Below are positions 1 through 8,866 of a stretch of 25,809 bases of DNA, in pieces. The notes under the pieces are model-generated. The model made no database searches, had not been told where the DNA came from, and saw only the letters and a program-made list of their open reading frames with translations. Numbering within the stretch: position 1 is the first letter of the stretch; each line of letters opens with the position of its first letter. The translations under genes were made by a program, and so were the position numbers. Source of the DNA: Rhodospirillaceae bacterium UBA4468 (GTDB lineage: Bacteria; Pseudomonadota; Alphaproteobacteria; Rhodospirillales; Casp-alpha2); NCBI GenBank assembly GCA_002389385.1, contig DGOK01000075.1, positions 1 to 25,809 on the forward strand, in the 5' to 3' direction.

Positions 1-152
1 GTCACAATACCAACAAGTTGCCCCTCAGTACCGACAACCAGTATTAACGAAATTTTGCGGTCGACCATTGTACATGCGGCCACACGTGCATTGTCATCAG
101 GATATACACCGAGCAAGTTTTGCGCCCGAATAACGTCCGGTATTATTCTCAT
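1..152 (-). CDS. CBS-domain protein, N-terminal part (runs off left edge)
   Basis: The minus strand reads from an ATG at 152 to the window edge without a stop, giving about 50 residues that begin MRIIPDVIRAQNLL and include a stretch LILVVGTEGQLVGIV. This is the pattern of a CBS domain: an early helix, a region of the type 'V..A...M.....S.ILVV', then a G-x-L-x-G-I-V strand. CBS pairs usually bind adenosyl ligands and regulate a partner enzyme or signalling protein. The start overlaps the stop of the upstream histidine-kinase reading frame in an ATGA arrangement (149-152), so the two were probably translationally coupled and part of one signalling operon. The rest of the protein, including any second CBS domain or effector domain, lies outside the window. 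The CBS assignment rests on pattern only. Confidence 0.6.
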   Translation of the reverse strand, partial: MRIIPDVIRAQNLLGVYPDDNARVAACTMVDRKISLILVVGTEGQLVGIV

Positions 153-3114
153 GATTTTGTCTTCTTAGTGCGCTCAATATCTTCAGCCACACCATCGATC
201 TGATTCAAAAAATCTAGAACACTCGCCGTGCTCTTATCGTCATCTGCATGATCAGCTTCAGCGCCTGATGCTTTGTCATCCATTTCGTGCCCAGACCTAG
301 AATCTACATCTTCTGCCTCAGCGACATGAATCTCTTCGCCTAACACTTCATTGATCGTTGTGAGTAATTTTGCGCGATCAATAGGCTCGGTTGCACATGC
401 ATCCATACCATCCGCAAGATAACCTTGAATATGTTCCTCCATGGCGTAAGCGGTCAGCGCAATAATCAGAATTTTGGCCAAGGCATCCGTTCTAGCCCGT
501 ATCGCACGTGTTGCCTCAGGCCCGCTCATCTCGGGCATTCTTATATCCATGAGTATAAGATCATAATTGTCCTTATCTATTTGCGTCAGCACCTGAACGC
601 CATTTTCGACAACGGTTGGCTTGTGTCCAAATTTCTCAAGGGTCGCCATAATGATGCGTTGATTAAGCCGATTGTCTTCTGCAACAAGAATATTGAGCGC
701 TCTTTTCGTCGAGAAGCTTTGCACAGCACTTTGGCGGACCTGCGTTGAGACATCAGATGTTGCTTACGCATAGGGGAGTCTGAAACTAAAGTTACTCCCG
801 ACACCTTCTTCACTCTTTACCCAAATGACACCATTCATCAATTCGATAAGGCGTCTGGAAATTGAAAGGCCTAACCCCGTATCTTCATAGCGCCGGGAAA
901 TCGACGCATCCGCCTGAGAAAAATCTATAAACAACTTTTGGCTATTCTCGCCTGATATTCCAATGCCTGTGTCTTTGACACTTATCTTCAACATTTTTGA
1001 GTCTTCATCACCATCGATCCGAACCTCGACTGCAACCTCGCCGGCATGTGTAAATTTTACGGCATTCCCGACCAGATTAATCAGAATTTGTCGAACGCGC
1101 GTAGAGTCGCCATTAATGCCATCAGGGATACTTTTCGGATAATCGATCCTCATCTTAAGCTGATTCATCCTCGCTCGCTCGCGAACAAGGTCCAGAACTT
1201 CTTCAATGGCATGCCTTAAAATAAAATCGAGATTTTCCATCTCGAGACGACCTGCTTCAAGCTTCGACAAATCGAGGATGTCGTTGATAATTGTTAGCAG
1301 GGTTTGTGTTGCCCCTTTTATCTTGATGACTTTCTAGCGGTCGTCGACGGCAAGCTTGCTATCAAGCAGCATGTCAGCAAACCCCATAACCCTGTCATTG
1401 GCGTTCTAATCTCATGGCTCATTGATGCCAAAAATTCTGACTTTGATTTTTCCGATGCCTCTGCCCGGTCTTTCTCGATGGCGTATCGTTCTGCAAGCTC
1501 CGCCATCTCGGCGGTGTTCTCTTCTAAATACTGGCGCGACACTTCAAGTTCTTCGACATAACGATGTAAACGGCCTTCACTTTCTTTCAAGCTTTGCTGA
1601 GCACGTTCTTCCGCGTTAACATCACACCCAGAACCGCGATACCCTTTGAATGTTCCATCATCACCAAAAATCGGTTTACCGCTGATTGAGAAGAACTTTG
1701 TTCGTCTATTCCCTTGCAGCATCGTATATCTGAAATCAGTAAAGGCTGTACGTTGTTTCAATGCCTCCAGATGAATGCGCCAACTTTCATCCATATCATA
1801 GAGATCGACGCCAGCAGCTTCTGAGCGTATCCGGTTAATGAACAATTCTTTCTGCAAACCCGTGACTTCTTCAAAACGTTCGGACAAATATGCAAACCTG
1901 AGATCTGCATCCATTTCCCAGAACCAGTCCGCAGACACATCCGCCATGTCCCGGATACGTGATTCACTCACGCGAAGTGCCTGCGTGCGATCAACGACAA
2001 GCGCTTGAACCCGCCTTTCACGATTGACGAGGAGATAAACCATTGCGCATACGGTCATTGTCAAAAGCATGCCAATTAAAAAAACAATGATTGAGACTTT
2101 GTAACCAGAATTATCGAATACGTTCGGATCAATCAGCATCTGAATACGGACAGGGCGATTACCCAGATAAAAAACACGATCCGTCGTCATAATAGAGCGC
2201 AGTGGTCCAATGACATCACGACTTGATAAATTGGTATAGTTGGATGTTTGAAAAATAGAATTGGATTGGTTTTCGACGTCTTTGCCTTTGATGTCTATCG
2301 CAAGTGCATTGCTTTAAACAAGTCTATCAATAGATGTCGAACGGACGGCAAAACTAATAATTGTATCCAGATCTAAAAGCGCAAAAACAACACCAATGAC
2401 GTTCTTGCGGCGCTGATCCACTAGAAAGTTTTGAGCCCCGCGTTTGAAGTGAGGATACAAAAGCATCACGGCACTGTTATATGAGATTGTATTTAAGCTA
2501 CTCAGCGGATCACTTAATTGTATCTCATCAAAATCGATACTGTCCTGCAGTGGCCTAACAATTGATGGTATATCTACCAGGTCCGAACCAAACAGTGAGA
2601 AAAGCACATCACTCGGTTCAATCGCCGCAATCGGATATTGTTTTTCAATAGCCCGTACGCGTCTCGAAATAGCATCTTCGAGTGCCTGAACATCGTTCCC
2701 ATTATTAAACCCTAATGATTGCATTCTTTTAGCGAAGGCCTCGGGATCAGCGCCACGCTTCCGTGGTGCCCAGCCATAAGCAATCGTCCCGGCGGCTGAT
2801 GCTCGAAGACTAGACGCGTAACTTGAAAAAGCTTCTTTTGTAATATCGTTAGAGACATCGAATAACGCACGAAAAGCGCGCACAGACGACATATGGATAT
2901 TAATTTCTGTCTGTATACGACCAACCAAATCGGCCATTCGACTTTGCGCTTCGACAAGTGTCGTTTTTCGAGATTGTTCGTATGATGTGTATGAAATAGA
3001 TACCGTTACGATACACCCAAGCAGCGCAATCCCAGCGATCAACAGCCAACTGCGGAATCCATTAGCTATTGATACACTTGAATTCTGTACACGTGGTAGA
3101 TCAGTTTTTGCCAT
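149..3114 (-). pseudogene. Hybrid sensor histidine kinase (CHASE-PAS-HisKA-HATPase-REC), multiply disrupted
   Basis: Read through its lesions this is one ~988-residue hybrid kinase. The order is: N-terminal membrane helix (~residues 20-42), CHASE-like sensor region (~70-320), second membrane helix (~339-364), PAS domain (~386-500), coiled coil, HisKA with H-box MSHEIRTPM (His ~567), HATPase (NAVKFT N-box, DTGIGI) and a C-terminal receiver with phospho-acceptor motif LILMDIRMP. Lesions: TAA at 2314-2316; loss of one G in a G run at about 1390-1392; TAG at 1334-1336 where the corrected frame reads R-stop-K (likely CAG to TAG); and TAA at 764-766 between HATPase and receiver. The corrected length is an exact multiple of three. 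Further decay shows in the G2 box (YEDTGLGL instead of the usual GGTGLGL) and in the receiver, where the conserved Lys of the 'KP' motif is Glu (ATEPID). The pieces 2314-3114, 1318-2190, 764-1270 and 149-724 remain as separate open frames. Confidence 0.9.
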
Positions 3115-3270
3115 GATATATCAAAACAATACCCTTCAGCCTTAGCTTTTCAGGTTTTATTGATGTTACACAGCACTTTATAATAAAATAGGTTGCGCAT
3201 TGAACCTGTATTGTCTCTTGAACAGGATAAGATCAAAATATGCATTCATTCTGCCGTGCGGCAAAAATCA

Positions 3271-3903
3271 CTATTTTACAAACTTATCCCTGAGAGACTG
3301 GGCCTGTTCTTCGTTTAAAAAGTGTGTTTTTGCGCCCTTGAGCATAAGGAATAGTTTGGCCGTCTCTTCTAGTTCTTCCGTCGCATAAACCGCATCACGC
3401 AGCGATTTACCGGCAACCACAGGCCCGTGATTAGCCAGCAATACGGCATGGTGATCAGAGGCCATTTCGCCGACCGCTTTAGCAAGATCAACATCCCCAG
3501 GAGGGAAATACGGGATCAGCGGTAATGTGCCAATTTTTATCACATAATAAGCTGTAATTGGCGGCAATACATTCTTGGGGTCGACATCAGCCATACAACT
3601 TACCGCAACAGAATGCGTTGAATGCAAATGCACAATCGCCCCCGCTGAGGTCCGCTGTTCATACATCGCAAGATGCAGGAAGATCTCTTTGGTCGGCTTA
3701 TCCCCAGAAATATGCTGCCCACTCATATCAAGTTTAGAGATACGCCCAGGGTCAATCTCGGCCATCGAGACACCAGTAGGTGTCATCAGCCATCCGTCAT
3801 CCAAGCGAACGCTTATATTACCAGAACTGCCAAATGTCAGGCCACGTTCGTACATCGATTTTGCGAGTTTAGCGATTTCATCCCGTGATTTCGTTTCTGT
3901 CAT
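3271..3903 (-). CDS. otnC: Class II aldolase family, OtnC-like 3-oxo-tetronate 4-phosphate decarboxylase
   Basis: The 210-residue protein has the class II aldolase (AraD/FucA) fold signature. Zinc ligands are visible as His92 and His94 (VHLHSTHS) and His159 (LANHGPV), with the acidic residue Glu73 in KPTKEIFLH. The start is a GSSGNIS phosphate-binding loop (residues 25-31). Length and sequence fit OtnC, which decarboxylates 3-oxo-tetronate 4-phosphate to dihydroxyacetone phosphate. The ATG overlaps the stop of the upstream kinase gene (ATGA, 3900-3903), so the two are co-translated, exactly the pairing expected for catabolism of threonate or erythronate. The usual dehydrogenase and isomerase partners are not in the window. 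L-fuculose-phosphate-type aldolase activity is the alternative but is less likely beside this kinase. Confidence 0.82.
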   Translation of the reverse strand: MTETKSRDEIAKLAKSMYERGLTFGSSGNISVRLDDGWLMTPTGVSMAEIDPGRISKLDMSGQHISGDKPTKEIFLHLAMYEQRTSAGAIVHLHSTHSVAVSCMADVDPKNVLPPITAYYVIKIGTLPLIPYFPPGDVDLAKAVGEMASDHHAVLLANHGPVVAGKSLRDAVYATEELEETAKLFLMLKGAKTHFLNEEQAQSLRDKFVK

Positions 3904-5159
3904 GGGAGCATACCTAATGATTTCTCAAAGAAATCCTCGGCGCCAAAATTACCGGACTTGAGGGCCAATGCTATGGGCACGCCACCAATTGCCTCAGTCC
4001 ATGGCACACCAGGGTCGATTTCTGGTCCGATACGCAGCGCCCTCACATCAAGCGCTTGTACAACTGCGCCTGAAGTCTCGCCGCCAGCAACTACAAGTTG
4101 GCGAACACCCAGATCCAAAAGGCCTTTTGCAATCTCTCCCATGGTCGCTTCAACCATTTCCCCTGCACGTTCCCGCCCGTATTTTTCCTGAACAATAGAA
4201 ACATCTGCTGGGTCTGCCGATGAATAGATCAACACAGGCACATTCTCATCTTGTTCTTTAACCCAATCAATAACGTCCGCTGCGACGTCCTTACCATCGG
4301 CAATGGCGTTGGGACTAATATCAAAGCTAGGCCAGCTTGATTTGCTATAAGCAACTTGCGCCCGCGTCATCTTCGAACAGCTGCCTGCGATCACAGCGGC
4401 ACGGCCGACGATACTCGGTAAAGCTGGTGCAGCGCGTTCTTCTAAATTTCCGCGTGCGCGAAAGTTTTCAGGCAGGCCCATAGCAATGCCAGAGCCGCCC
4501 GTGATCAGCATTAAATCAGATGAGGCACGGCCAATTTCCATAAGATCATCATCGAACTGCGCATCAACAATCGCATGCCGCACACCGTCTGCCTGCAAAC
4601 CATGAAACTTAGAGCGAATGGCGTCGGCACCCTGAGAGACAGTTTTATAATCAACCAAACCTACTTTGTTTGGGGTTTGCCGCTGTAAGACGCGAACTAA
4701 ATTTGGATCTGTCATAGGATTCAATGGATGATTTTCCATTCCGGATTCAGATAGCAACACATCACCAACAAAGAGATAGCCTTTGTAAATCGACCGGCCT
4801 GTTTCTGGGAATGCAGGGCAAGCAATTGTGAAGTCACTGCCAAGTACATCCAGCAAGGCATCGGCTACAGGCCCAATATTCCCATTGTCTGTTGAATCAA
4901 AAGTTGAGCAGTACTTAAATATAATTTGTGTGGCACCGTTCTCACGGAGCCATGCCAAAGCCTGAAGCGACTCTTCAATCGCATCTACAGCAGGATTGAT
5001 CCTTGATTTAAGTGCAATAACTAAGGCGTCCGTCTCGCCAACATCAAGTGCTGGCCCGGGAACACCAATGCTTTGCACCGTATTCATTCCAGCCTTAACG
5101 AGCGTGTTCGCGAGGTCAGTTGCGCCTGTAAAATCATCAGCAATACAGCCCAGCAGCAT
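3900..5159 (-). CDS. otnK: Four-carbon acid sugar kinase (DUF1537), 3-oxo-tetronate kinase
   Basis: The 419-residue protein carries both hallmarks of the DUF1537 kinases: the N-terminal IADDFTGATDLA sugar-binding motif (residues 6-17) and the C-terminal nucleotide-binding motif VAGGETSGAVV. Length is typical (about 420). These cytosolic kinases phosphorylate four-carbon acid sugars such as 3-oxo-tetronate; with OtnC directly downstream, 3-oxo-tetronate is the best guess. The start ATG at 5159 has a GGGAG ribosome-binding site (5166-5170) six bases upstream. A MarR-family regulator gene ends 46 bases upstream on the same strand and may share the transcript. Which stereoisomer (threonate or erythronate) feeds the pathway cannot be told because the dehydrogenase is absent here. 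Confidence 0.88.
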   Translation of the reverse strand: MLLGCIADDFTGATDLANTLVKAGMNTVQSIGVPGPALDVGETDALVIALKSRINPAVDAIEESLQALAWLRENGATQIIFKYCSTFDSTDNGNIGPVADALLDVLGSDFTIACPAFPETGRSIYKGYLFVGDVLLSESGMENHPLNPMTDPNLVRVLQRQTPNKVGLVDYKTVSQGADAIRSKFHGLQADGVRHAIVDAQFDDDLMEIGRASSDLMLITGGSGIAMGLPENFRARGNLEERAAPALPSIVGRAAVIAGSCSKMTRAQVAYSKSSWPSFDISPNAIADGKDVAADVIDWVKEQDENVPVLIYSSADPADVSIVQEKYGRERAGEMVEATMGEIAKGLLDLGVRQLVVAGGETSGAVVQALDVRALRIGPEIDPGVPWTEAIGGVPIALALKSGNFGAEDFFEKSLGMLP

Positions 5160-5205
5160 TGCATTCTCCCTTTAAAATATTTTGTTTTATACTAAAAAAC
5201 GACCC

Positions 5206-5667
5206 TTAGTCACCATACCGAGTATATTCATCCCAGGTTCGTTCTAATTTTCTGAGCACATCTGTCGCATGAGAAATTGCGCCAACTTCGCCAACGGCAT
5301 CCGCATACTTGATACCGTTTTTCTCCTCAAGCTCTCGAATGCCTGTAACCACCTGTCGACCTTTATCTGTTAATTTCACGGTCACAGAACGCTTGTCGTG
5401 CTGTGCGCGCTCTTGGTCCAGATAGCCATAGTCCGTTAATTTTTTATTATTATAGGATACGTTTGAGCCTTGATAATACCCACGCTCAACCAAATCGCGG
5501 ATGACGATTTCTTCATCTCCGATATTCGCCAAAACCAAAGCCTGCACACCATTAATGTCTCTAACGCCAATACGTTTGAGTTCCGTACGAAGGACATCGA
5601 GAAATCGCCGATGCAATCTTTCAATCAATAAAGTGAGTTGAATGTATTCCTTAGACACCTGAAACAT
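5206..5667 (-). CDS. MarR-family winged-helix regulator, LdtR-like
   Basis: The 153-residue protein is a MarR-type dimeric winged-helix regulator. The recognition-helix region reads YYQGSNVSYNNKKLTDYGYL and the wing RAQHDKRSVTVKLTDKG, with long N- and C-terminal helices for dimerisation. The HRRFLDVL...IGVRDINGVQALVL opening and the QGSNVSYN core are typical, from memory, of the alphaproteobacterial LdtR subgroup, which is linked to envelope and stress control rather than sugar acids. Its position directly upstream of otnK-otnC on the same strand could mean local control, but chance adjacency is equally possible. It is divergent from the tadD remnant, with 66 bases between the starts. Confidence 0.85.
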   Translation of the reverse strand: MFQVSKEYIQLTLLIERLHRRFLDVLRTELKRIGVRDINGVQALVLANIGDEEIVIRDLVERGYYQGSNVSYNNKKLTDYGYLDQERAQHDKRSVTVKLTDKGRQVVTGIRELEEKNGIKYADAVGEVGAISHATDVLRKLERTWDEYTRYGD

Positions 5668-5733
5668 TTCTTGTCACCTATGATCCCTGTATCCTATTGC
5701 AAATTTGGGATAAAATGAACGCTTTATCTAAAA

Positions 5734-6466
5734 ATGATGCAAATATTGTCCAAAAACATATCAATCAGCAGGTTCTACAGCTTTATTGGCGTGTGTGCTG
5801 TTTCAGCATTACTAGCATCTTGCAGTGGACAGGTGCCAACTCAGACCGAAATTCAACAAGACAATCTGGATAGTCGTGCCAAACAGCTCGTACGTGTGGC
5901 AGACACAACGCGTGAAAGCGGCGACATGGCAAATGCCATGCAATGGTATGCACGTGCCGCTGACATGCGCCAAGACTGGTTCGTTCCACGCCTACGGCTC
6001 GGCGAGACGGCCTTGAGTGTTGGGCAATACCCAGACGCATTGATAGCTTTTGAAAGTACGGCACAGCTTGCACCAAAGGATAATCGTGGGCACAACGGTG
6101 CCGGTGTTGTCCTGGACCTGCTGGGAATGCATGACGAGGCGCAGCAACGATATATTTCAGGCATGGAACAGGCACCAGACAATGGCCCGCTTCGCAATAA
6201 CCTTGGGCTCTCTTTAGCACTTTCCGGTGATTACGAGGCTGTGATCGATCTTGGAAAGTGCCGTAACGCGCCAGCCTGACGATGTTCGGACGCGGCAAAA
6301 CCTCGCGTTGGTTTACGGTTTGTCCAGAAACGAGAACCGCGCGCGCTCAATATCGGCAGACGTTATGAGTAAGGCTGTAATCGACAACAACATCGCGTTC
6401 TATGCAAAGCTTCGCAACATGTCGCCAGCGGATCGTACTAAGGCCGTCTTTGGCATTTTGAAATAA
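5734..6466 (+). pseudogene. tadD: TadD-like TPR lipoprotein, frameshifted
   Basis: The first part (5734-6279) encodes a lipoprotein signal peptide with lipobox LLASC (about residues 26-30), followed by tetratricopeptide repeats (A-x-x-WYARA, LRNNLGLSLALSGDY). This is the pattern of TadD, an outer-membrane-associated assembly protein of tight-adherence (Flp) pili. Near 6250-6253 one extra base in CTTGGAAAG shifts the frame. The correct continuation (LESAVTRQPDDVRTRQNLAL...) is found one frame over and runs to the TAA at 6464-6466. Removing one base gives 243 residues, a normal TadD length. The frameshift removes the last TPR and C-terminus. Apart from the convergent truncated tadC next door, no other Tad genes are in the window. 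Confidence 0.82.
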
Positions 6467-6477
6467 CAAGCGCATCA

Positions 6478-7191
6478 TTACATATTGATGAAGTTATCAA
6501 GGGTTGAGAGCACTGCCGGGCCAAGCAATACTACGAACAATGACGGTAGAATAAAAAGGATCAGCGGAATCGTCAGCGTCGCCGGAAGTTTTGCCGCTTT
6601 CTCTTCAGCCTTCATCATCCGCTCTCCGCGAAATTCCGTTGCGAGCACCCGAAGAGATTGCTCCAATGGCGTGCCATACTTCTTGGTTTGCGTCAGTGTG
6701 TTTACAACCCCGCGGATTGCAGCAAGGTCTGTGCGGTCATTAAGATTATCGAATGCCTGCCGGCGATCTGGAATGTAGCTCAATTCGATAGCAGTGAGAT
6801 GAAACTCATCTGCCATCTCAGGTGTCGCCCTGGCCATTTCTGCAGATACACGCTTCAAGGCTGCATCAAGGGACAGTCCGGCCTCGGCACAAATCACCAA
6901 AAGGTCCAGTGCATCTGGCAATCCTTGAGTGAGTGCTAGCTTTCGTTTTGTCTGTGCATTGCGAATGATGACATCTGGCAAGTACGTGCCGGCGACTGTC
7001 AGCCCTAATACAATGAATGCACGTATTTCAAATTCAAGGTCGGCGATCGGCACCACGAACAACAGTACTGCAGCTGCGCCACCAACACAAAACGGCATGA
7101 CGGTCTTGGCGAAAAGATACAACACGATGTGATCACGTGACCGCCACCCTGCCCACGCCAAAGATATGCAAGCCGAAGTATATCTCGTCAC
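6478..7191 (-). pseudogene. tadC: TadC-like type II secretion F-domain protein, 5'-truncated
   Basis: The 237-residue frame matches the C-terminal two-thirds of TadC, an inner-membrane platform protein of the Flp pilus. It has the AGWRSRD motif, a membrane pair (about 25-75), the cytosolic T2SSF core (GLPDALDLLVICAEAGLSL; YGTPLEQSLRVLA) and a C-terminal membrane segment (LPATLTIPLILFILPSLFVV). TadC is usually about 310-330 residues, so roughly 80-90 N-terminal residues, including the first membrane helix, are missing. The same frame hits TAG at 7264-7266, and the sequence between there and 7191 resembles nothing I recognise. The GTG at 7191 is only a formal start. It faces the tadD remnant across 11 bases, whereas tadB-tadC-tadD are normally co-directional, which suggests rearrangement of a lost locus. 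Confidence 0.75.
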
Positions 7192-7283
7192 CGGTGAGCG
7201 AACAGTGCTCGATTTTTTGCTAGATCCACTGGTCCGGGCAACAGAACGCGCCGGTCGCGAGCTCTAATTTTTTCACGGCTAAG

Positions 7284-7802
7284 TTAAGACTTAAATGGTT
7301 CCGGTGGCCCTGGCGGGAACATCGCTGGCGCAGCGGTGTCATCAGCATCTGCATTCGGTGTGTCGTCATCTGCAGTCTCAACAGTACCGTCTGCATCCTC
7401 ACCCAATGGCTCAAGATCGTTTCTCGTCCACCAATACCAGAATCCCTGTGAACGCAGCCATTTCTCCAACCGATCCAGATTCGACCATTCACGCCCTGAT
7501 CCACGGGCGGAATAGATGCGCGCAAGTTGGCCATCTACATAAACAAGGACACCCCATGTAAGCGGGTTCTTTGCCTGATCACCAAACCCACCCCCCGCTT
7601 GTTCACGCCAGACGCGATACACAACCGCATATTCACCCAAGCTGCCAAGCGCGCGCAGGTAAGAAAGATCAGCTTGGGTGATCTTCATCGTCACACCCAG
7701 CGCCGCATCTAGGCTCGCCGCGTCTTTACACATCGATATGGTGACATCTTCAGTCATGGTGGCGGTGACATCTTGTATCATGGTGTTGAAAAAATTGATC
7801 AA
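7284..7802 (-). CDS. Hypothetical protein with Trp-rich core and acidic Pro-rich tail
   Basis: I do not recognise this family. The frame gives up to 172 residues from a TTG at 7802; an ATG at 7781 or 7757 is an alternative, and none has a convincing ribosome-binding site. The centre (LGEYAVVYRVWREQ...LTWGVLVYVDGQLARIYSARG) looks like a small beta-rich domain, followed by an aromatic block (LRSQGFWYWWTRNDLEPLG) and an acidic, Ala/Pro-rich tail (about 130-172) that is probably disordered. The first codons contain two imperfect 24-base repeats (MIQDVTAT / MTEDVTIS). After its TAA (7284-7286) the same frame stays open for about 31 codons, so the stop could be a secondary lesion. No signal peptide or membrane segment is evident. 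It sits where the 5' end of tadC should be. Confidence 0.5.
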   Translation of the reverse strand: MINFFNTMIQDVTATMTEDVTISMCKDAASLDAALGVTMKITQADLSYLRALGSLGEYAVVYRVWREQAGGGFGDQAKNPLTWGVLVYVDGQLARIYSARGSGREWSNLDRLEKWLRSQGFWYWWTRNDLEPLGEDADGTVETADDDTPNADADDTAAPAMFPPGPPEPFKS

Positions 7803-7879
7803 ACACTCTACATCATGTTACATGCTGTGAATAGATTCGACCAGTGGTTATTTCTCCAGTCTACCGCGATTGAATTGTT

Positions 7880-7895
7880 GAGGTCAAAAGACCTC
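7880..7895. promoter_or_regulatory. Perfect stem-loop in the VOC gene leader
   Basis: GAGGTC-AAAA-GACCTC forms a perfect 6-bp stem with a 4-base loop, 22 bases before the ribosome-binding site of the gene starting at 7930. There is no T run after it, so it is not a typical intrinsic terminator. It could be an operator half-site pair or an mRNA leader hairpin. Confidence 0.4.
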
Positions 7896-7929
7896 TCACT
7901 CACACCCCGAAGATTTAGGAGATTATTTA

Positions 7930-8325
7930 ATGGCTAGAAAAATCGCACCGGTACCTAAAGGTTACCGTACTGTTACGCCGTACCTCGTTGTTCGTGGCGC
8001 AGACGCAGCAATGGATTTCTACACTGAAGTATTTGGCGCAAAAGTTGTATCACGTGTTTACGGCGACGATGATGTCACCGTTCTTCATGCAGAAATGAAG
8101 ATTGGTAATTCTATTGTTATCGTATCTGACGAAAGGCCAGCTTTTGGTGTTCTTTCACCTCTCGCATTCGGTAGTTCACCAGTTGCACAACATCTTTATC
8201 TACCTGGCGTCGATGCCACATGGGAAAAAGCTGTTGAAGCTGGCTGCACAGTTTTGGTTCCTCTTGCAGACACACAATATGGCGAGCGCTTTGCAAAAGT
8301 TGTCGACCCATTTGGCCATATTTAG
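7930..8325 (+). pseudogene. VOC/PhnB-like glyoxalase-fold protein cut by Trp-to-stop
   Basis: The gene has a good ribosome-binding site (AGGAG, 7917-7921, eight bases before ATG 7930). It encodes a VOC-superfamily PhnB-like protein: GYRTVTPYLVVRGADAAMDFY at the start, paired beta-alpha-beta-beta-beta units, and the closing motif VVDPFGHI. In PhnB-like relatives this motif continues with Trp (DPFGHIWS). Here the next codon is TAG (8323-8325), and the frame then continues S-M-S-K-R-V, so TGG to TAG is the likely change. The truncation removes only the end of the last strand, so some fold may survive. The substrate of such proteins is usually unknown; glyoxalase or dioxygenase activity cannot be claimed. 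The open frame after the stop continues to 8574. Confidence 0.75.
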
Positions 8326-8355
8326 TCAATGTCCAAGCGCGTCGTACCTGTCAAA

Positions 8356-8475
8356 GTCGAAGAGACTGTGACACTTGAGCAAGTTGCACCTGTAATCGTC
8401 GAAGAAATTATAGCACTTGAGCACGTCGCGCCAGTGATCGTCGAAGAGAAAGAAGTACAGGCACAACCCGATGGC
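8356..8475 (+). repeat. 42-bp imperfect tandem repeat after the VOC stop
   Basis: In frame with the VOC gene, a 14-codon unit (VEETVTLEQVAPVI, then VEEIIALEHVAPVI) occurs at 8356-8397 and 8398-8439, with a partial third copy starting VEEKEV at 8440. The units differ at synonymous sites (GTTGCACCT versus GTCGCGCCA), which suggests an old repeat once kept under protein-level selection. Confidence 0.7.
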
Positions 8476-8821
8476 TTTTCAATATACGAGCCTGTTGGTC
8501 ACCGTGCTAATCAGCCTTATTGTAACCGATCAACGTGTCGCAACGAACCATCAAGAACATGTCGAATGGCATAGACACGCAAGGGCGACAGCGACGGTTG
8601 AGCGTGAACGTTTCTTATTGCAGCGTCTTACATTGCATGATGAACCAGCGAATAGGTTCATCGGCGCATTCCAGCGCCCCCCACTCTATTCAACAGCGTT
8701 TGGCCGGGGATTTGGCACCGTCTATACGGCAGTGTACTGGCCGAGACGTGGTACGGCAGAATATCATTGGCCAGGGGTGCAGTGGACACAGTCTTTAAAG
8801 TCACCCATTGAAGGCAGCTGA
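8471..8821 (+). pseudogene. C45-type acyltransferase/hydrolase, 3' fragment
   Basis: The frame from about 8500 to the TGA at 8819-8821 reads DQRVATNHQEHVEW, then HARATATVERERFLLQRL, RPPLYSTAFGRGFGTVYTAVY and EYHWPGVQWTQSL. From memory this is the C-terminal part of the peptidase C45 / acyl-CoA:6-aminopenicillanate acyltransferase-like family, where the mid-chain TNH motif and the final TxYTAVY...WPG...W.QS motif are conserved. The N-terminal catalytic cysteine and about two-thirds of the protein are missing, so the fragment cannot be active. The first in-frame ATG (8471) lies inside the VOC tail in another frame, consistent with a deletion joining two unrelated genes. The family assignment is tentative. 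Confidence 0.5.
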
Positions 8822-8866
8822 CTTATTAGATTCCCGATACCGAGTGAAGCTGCGATCTAAAGCTCT

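Noticed and set aside
3249..3275. Hairpin TGCCG-TG-CGGCA next to an A run downstream of otnC
   Set aside because: On the strand of otnC the T run precedes rather than follows the stem, and the stem is only five pairs, so it does not fit an intrinsic terminator.
5783..6298. 171-codon minus-strand frame opposite tadD
   Set aside because: Composition (His, Arg and Pro rich) and lack of any motif point to an antisense shadow of the TPR gene.
149..8325. Stop-codon reassignment to explain the in-frame TAA and TAG codons
   Set aside because: TAA, TAG and TGA all end intact genes normally in this window, and the same region has frameshifts, so decay explains the stops better.
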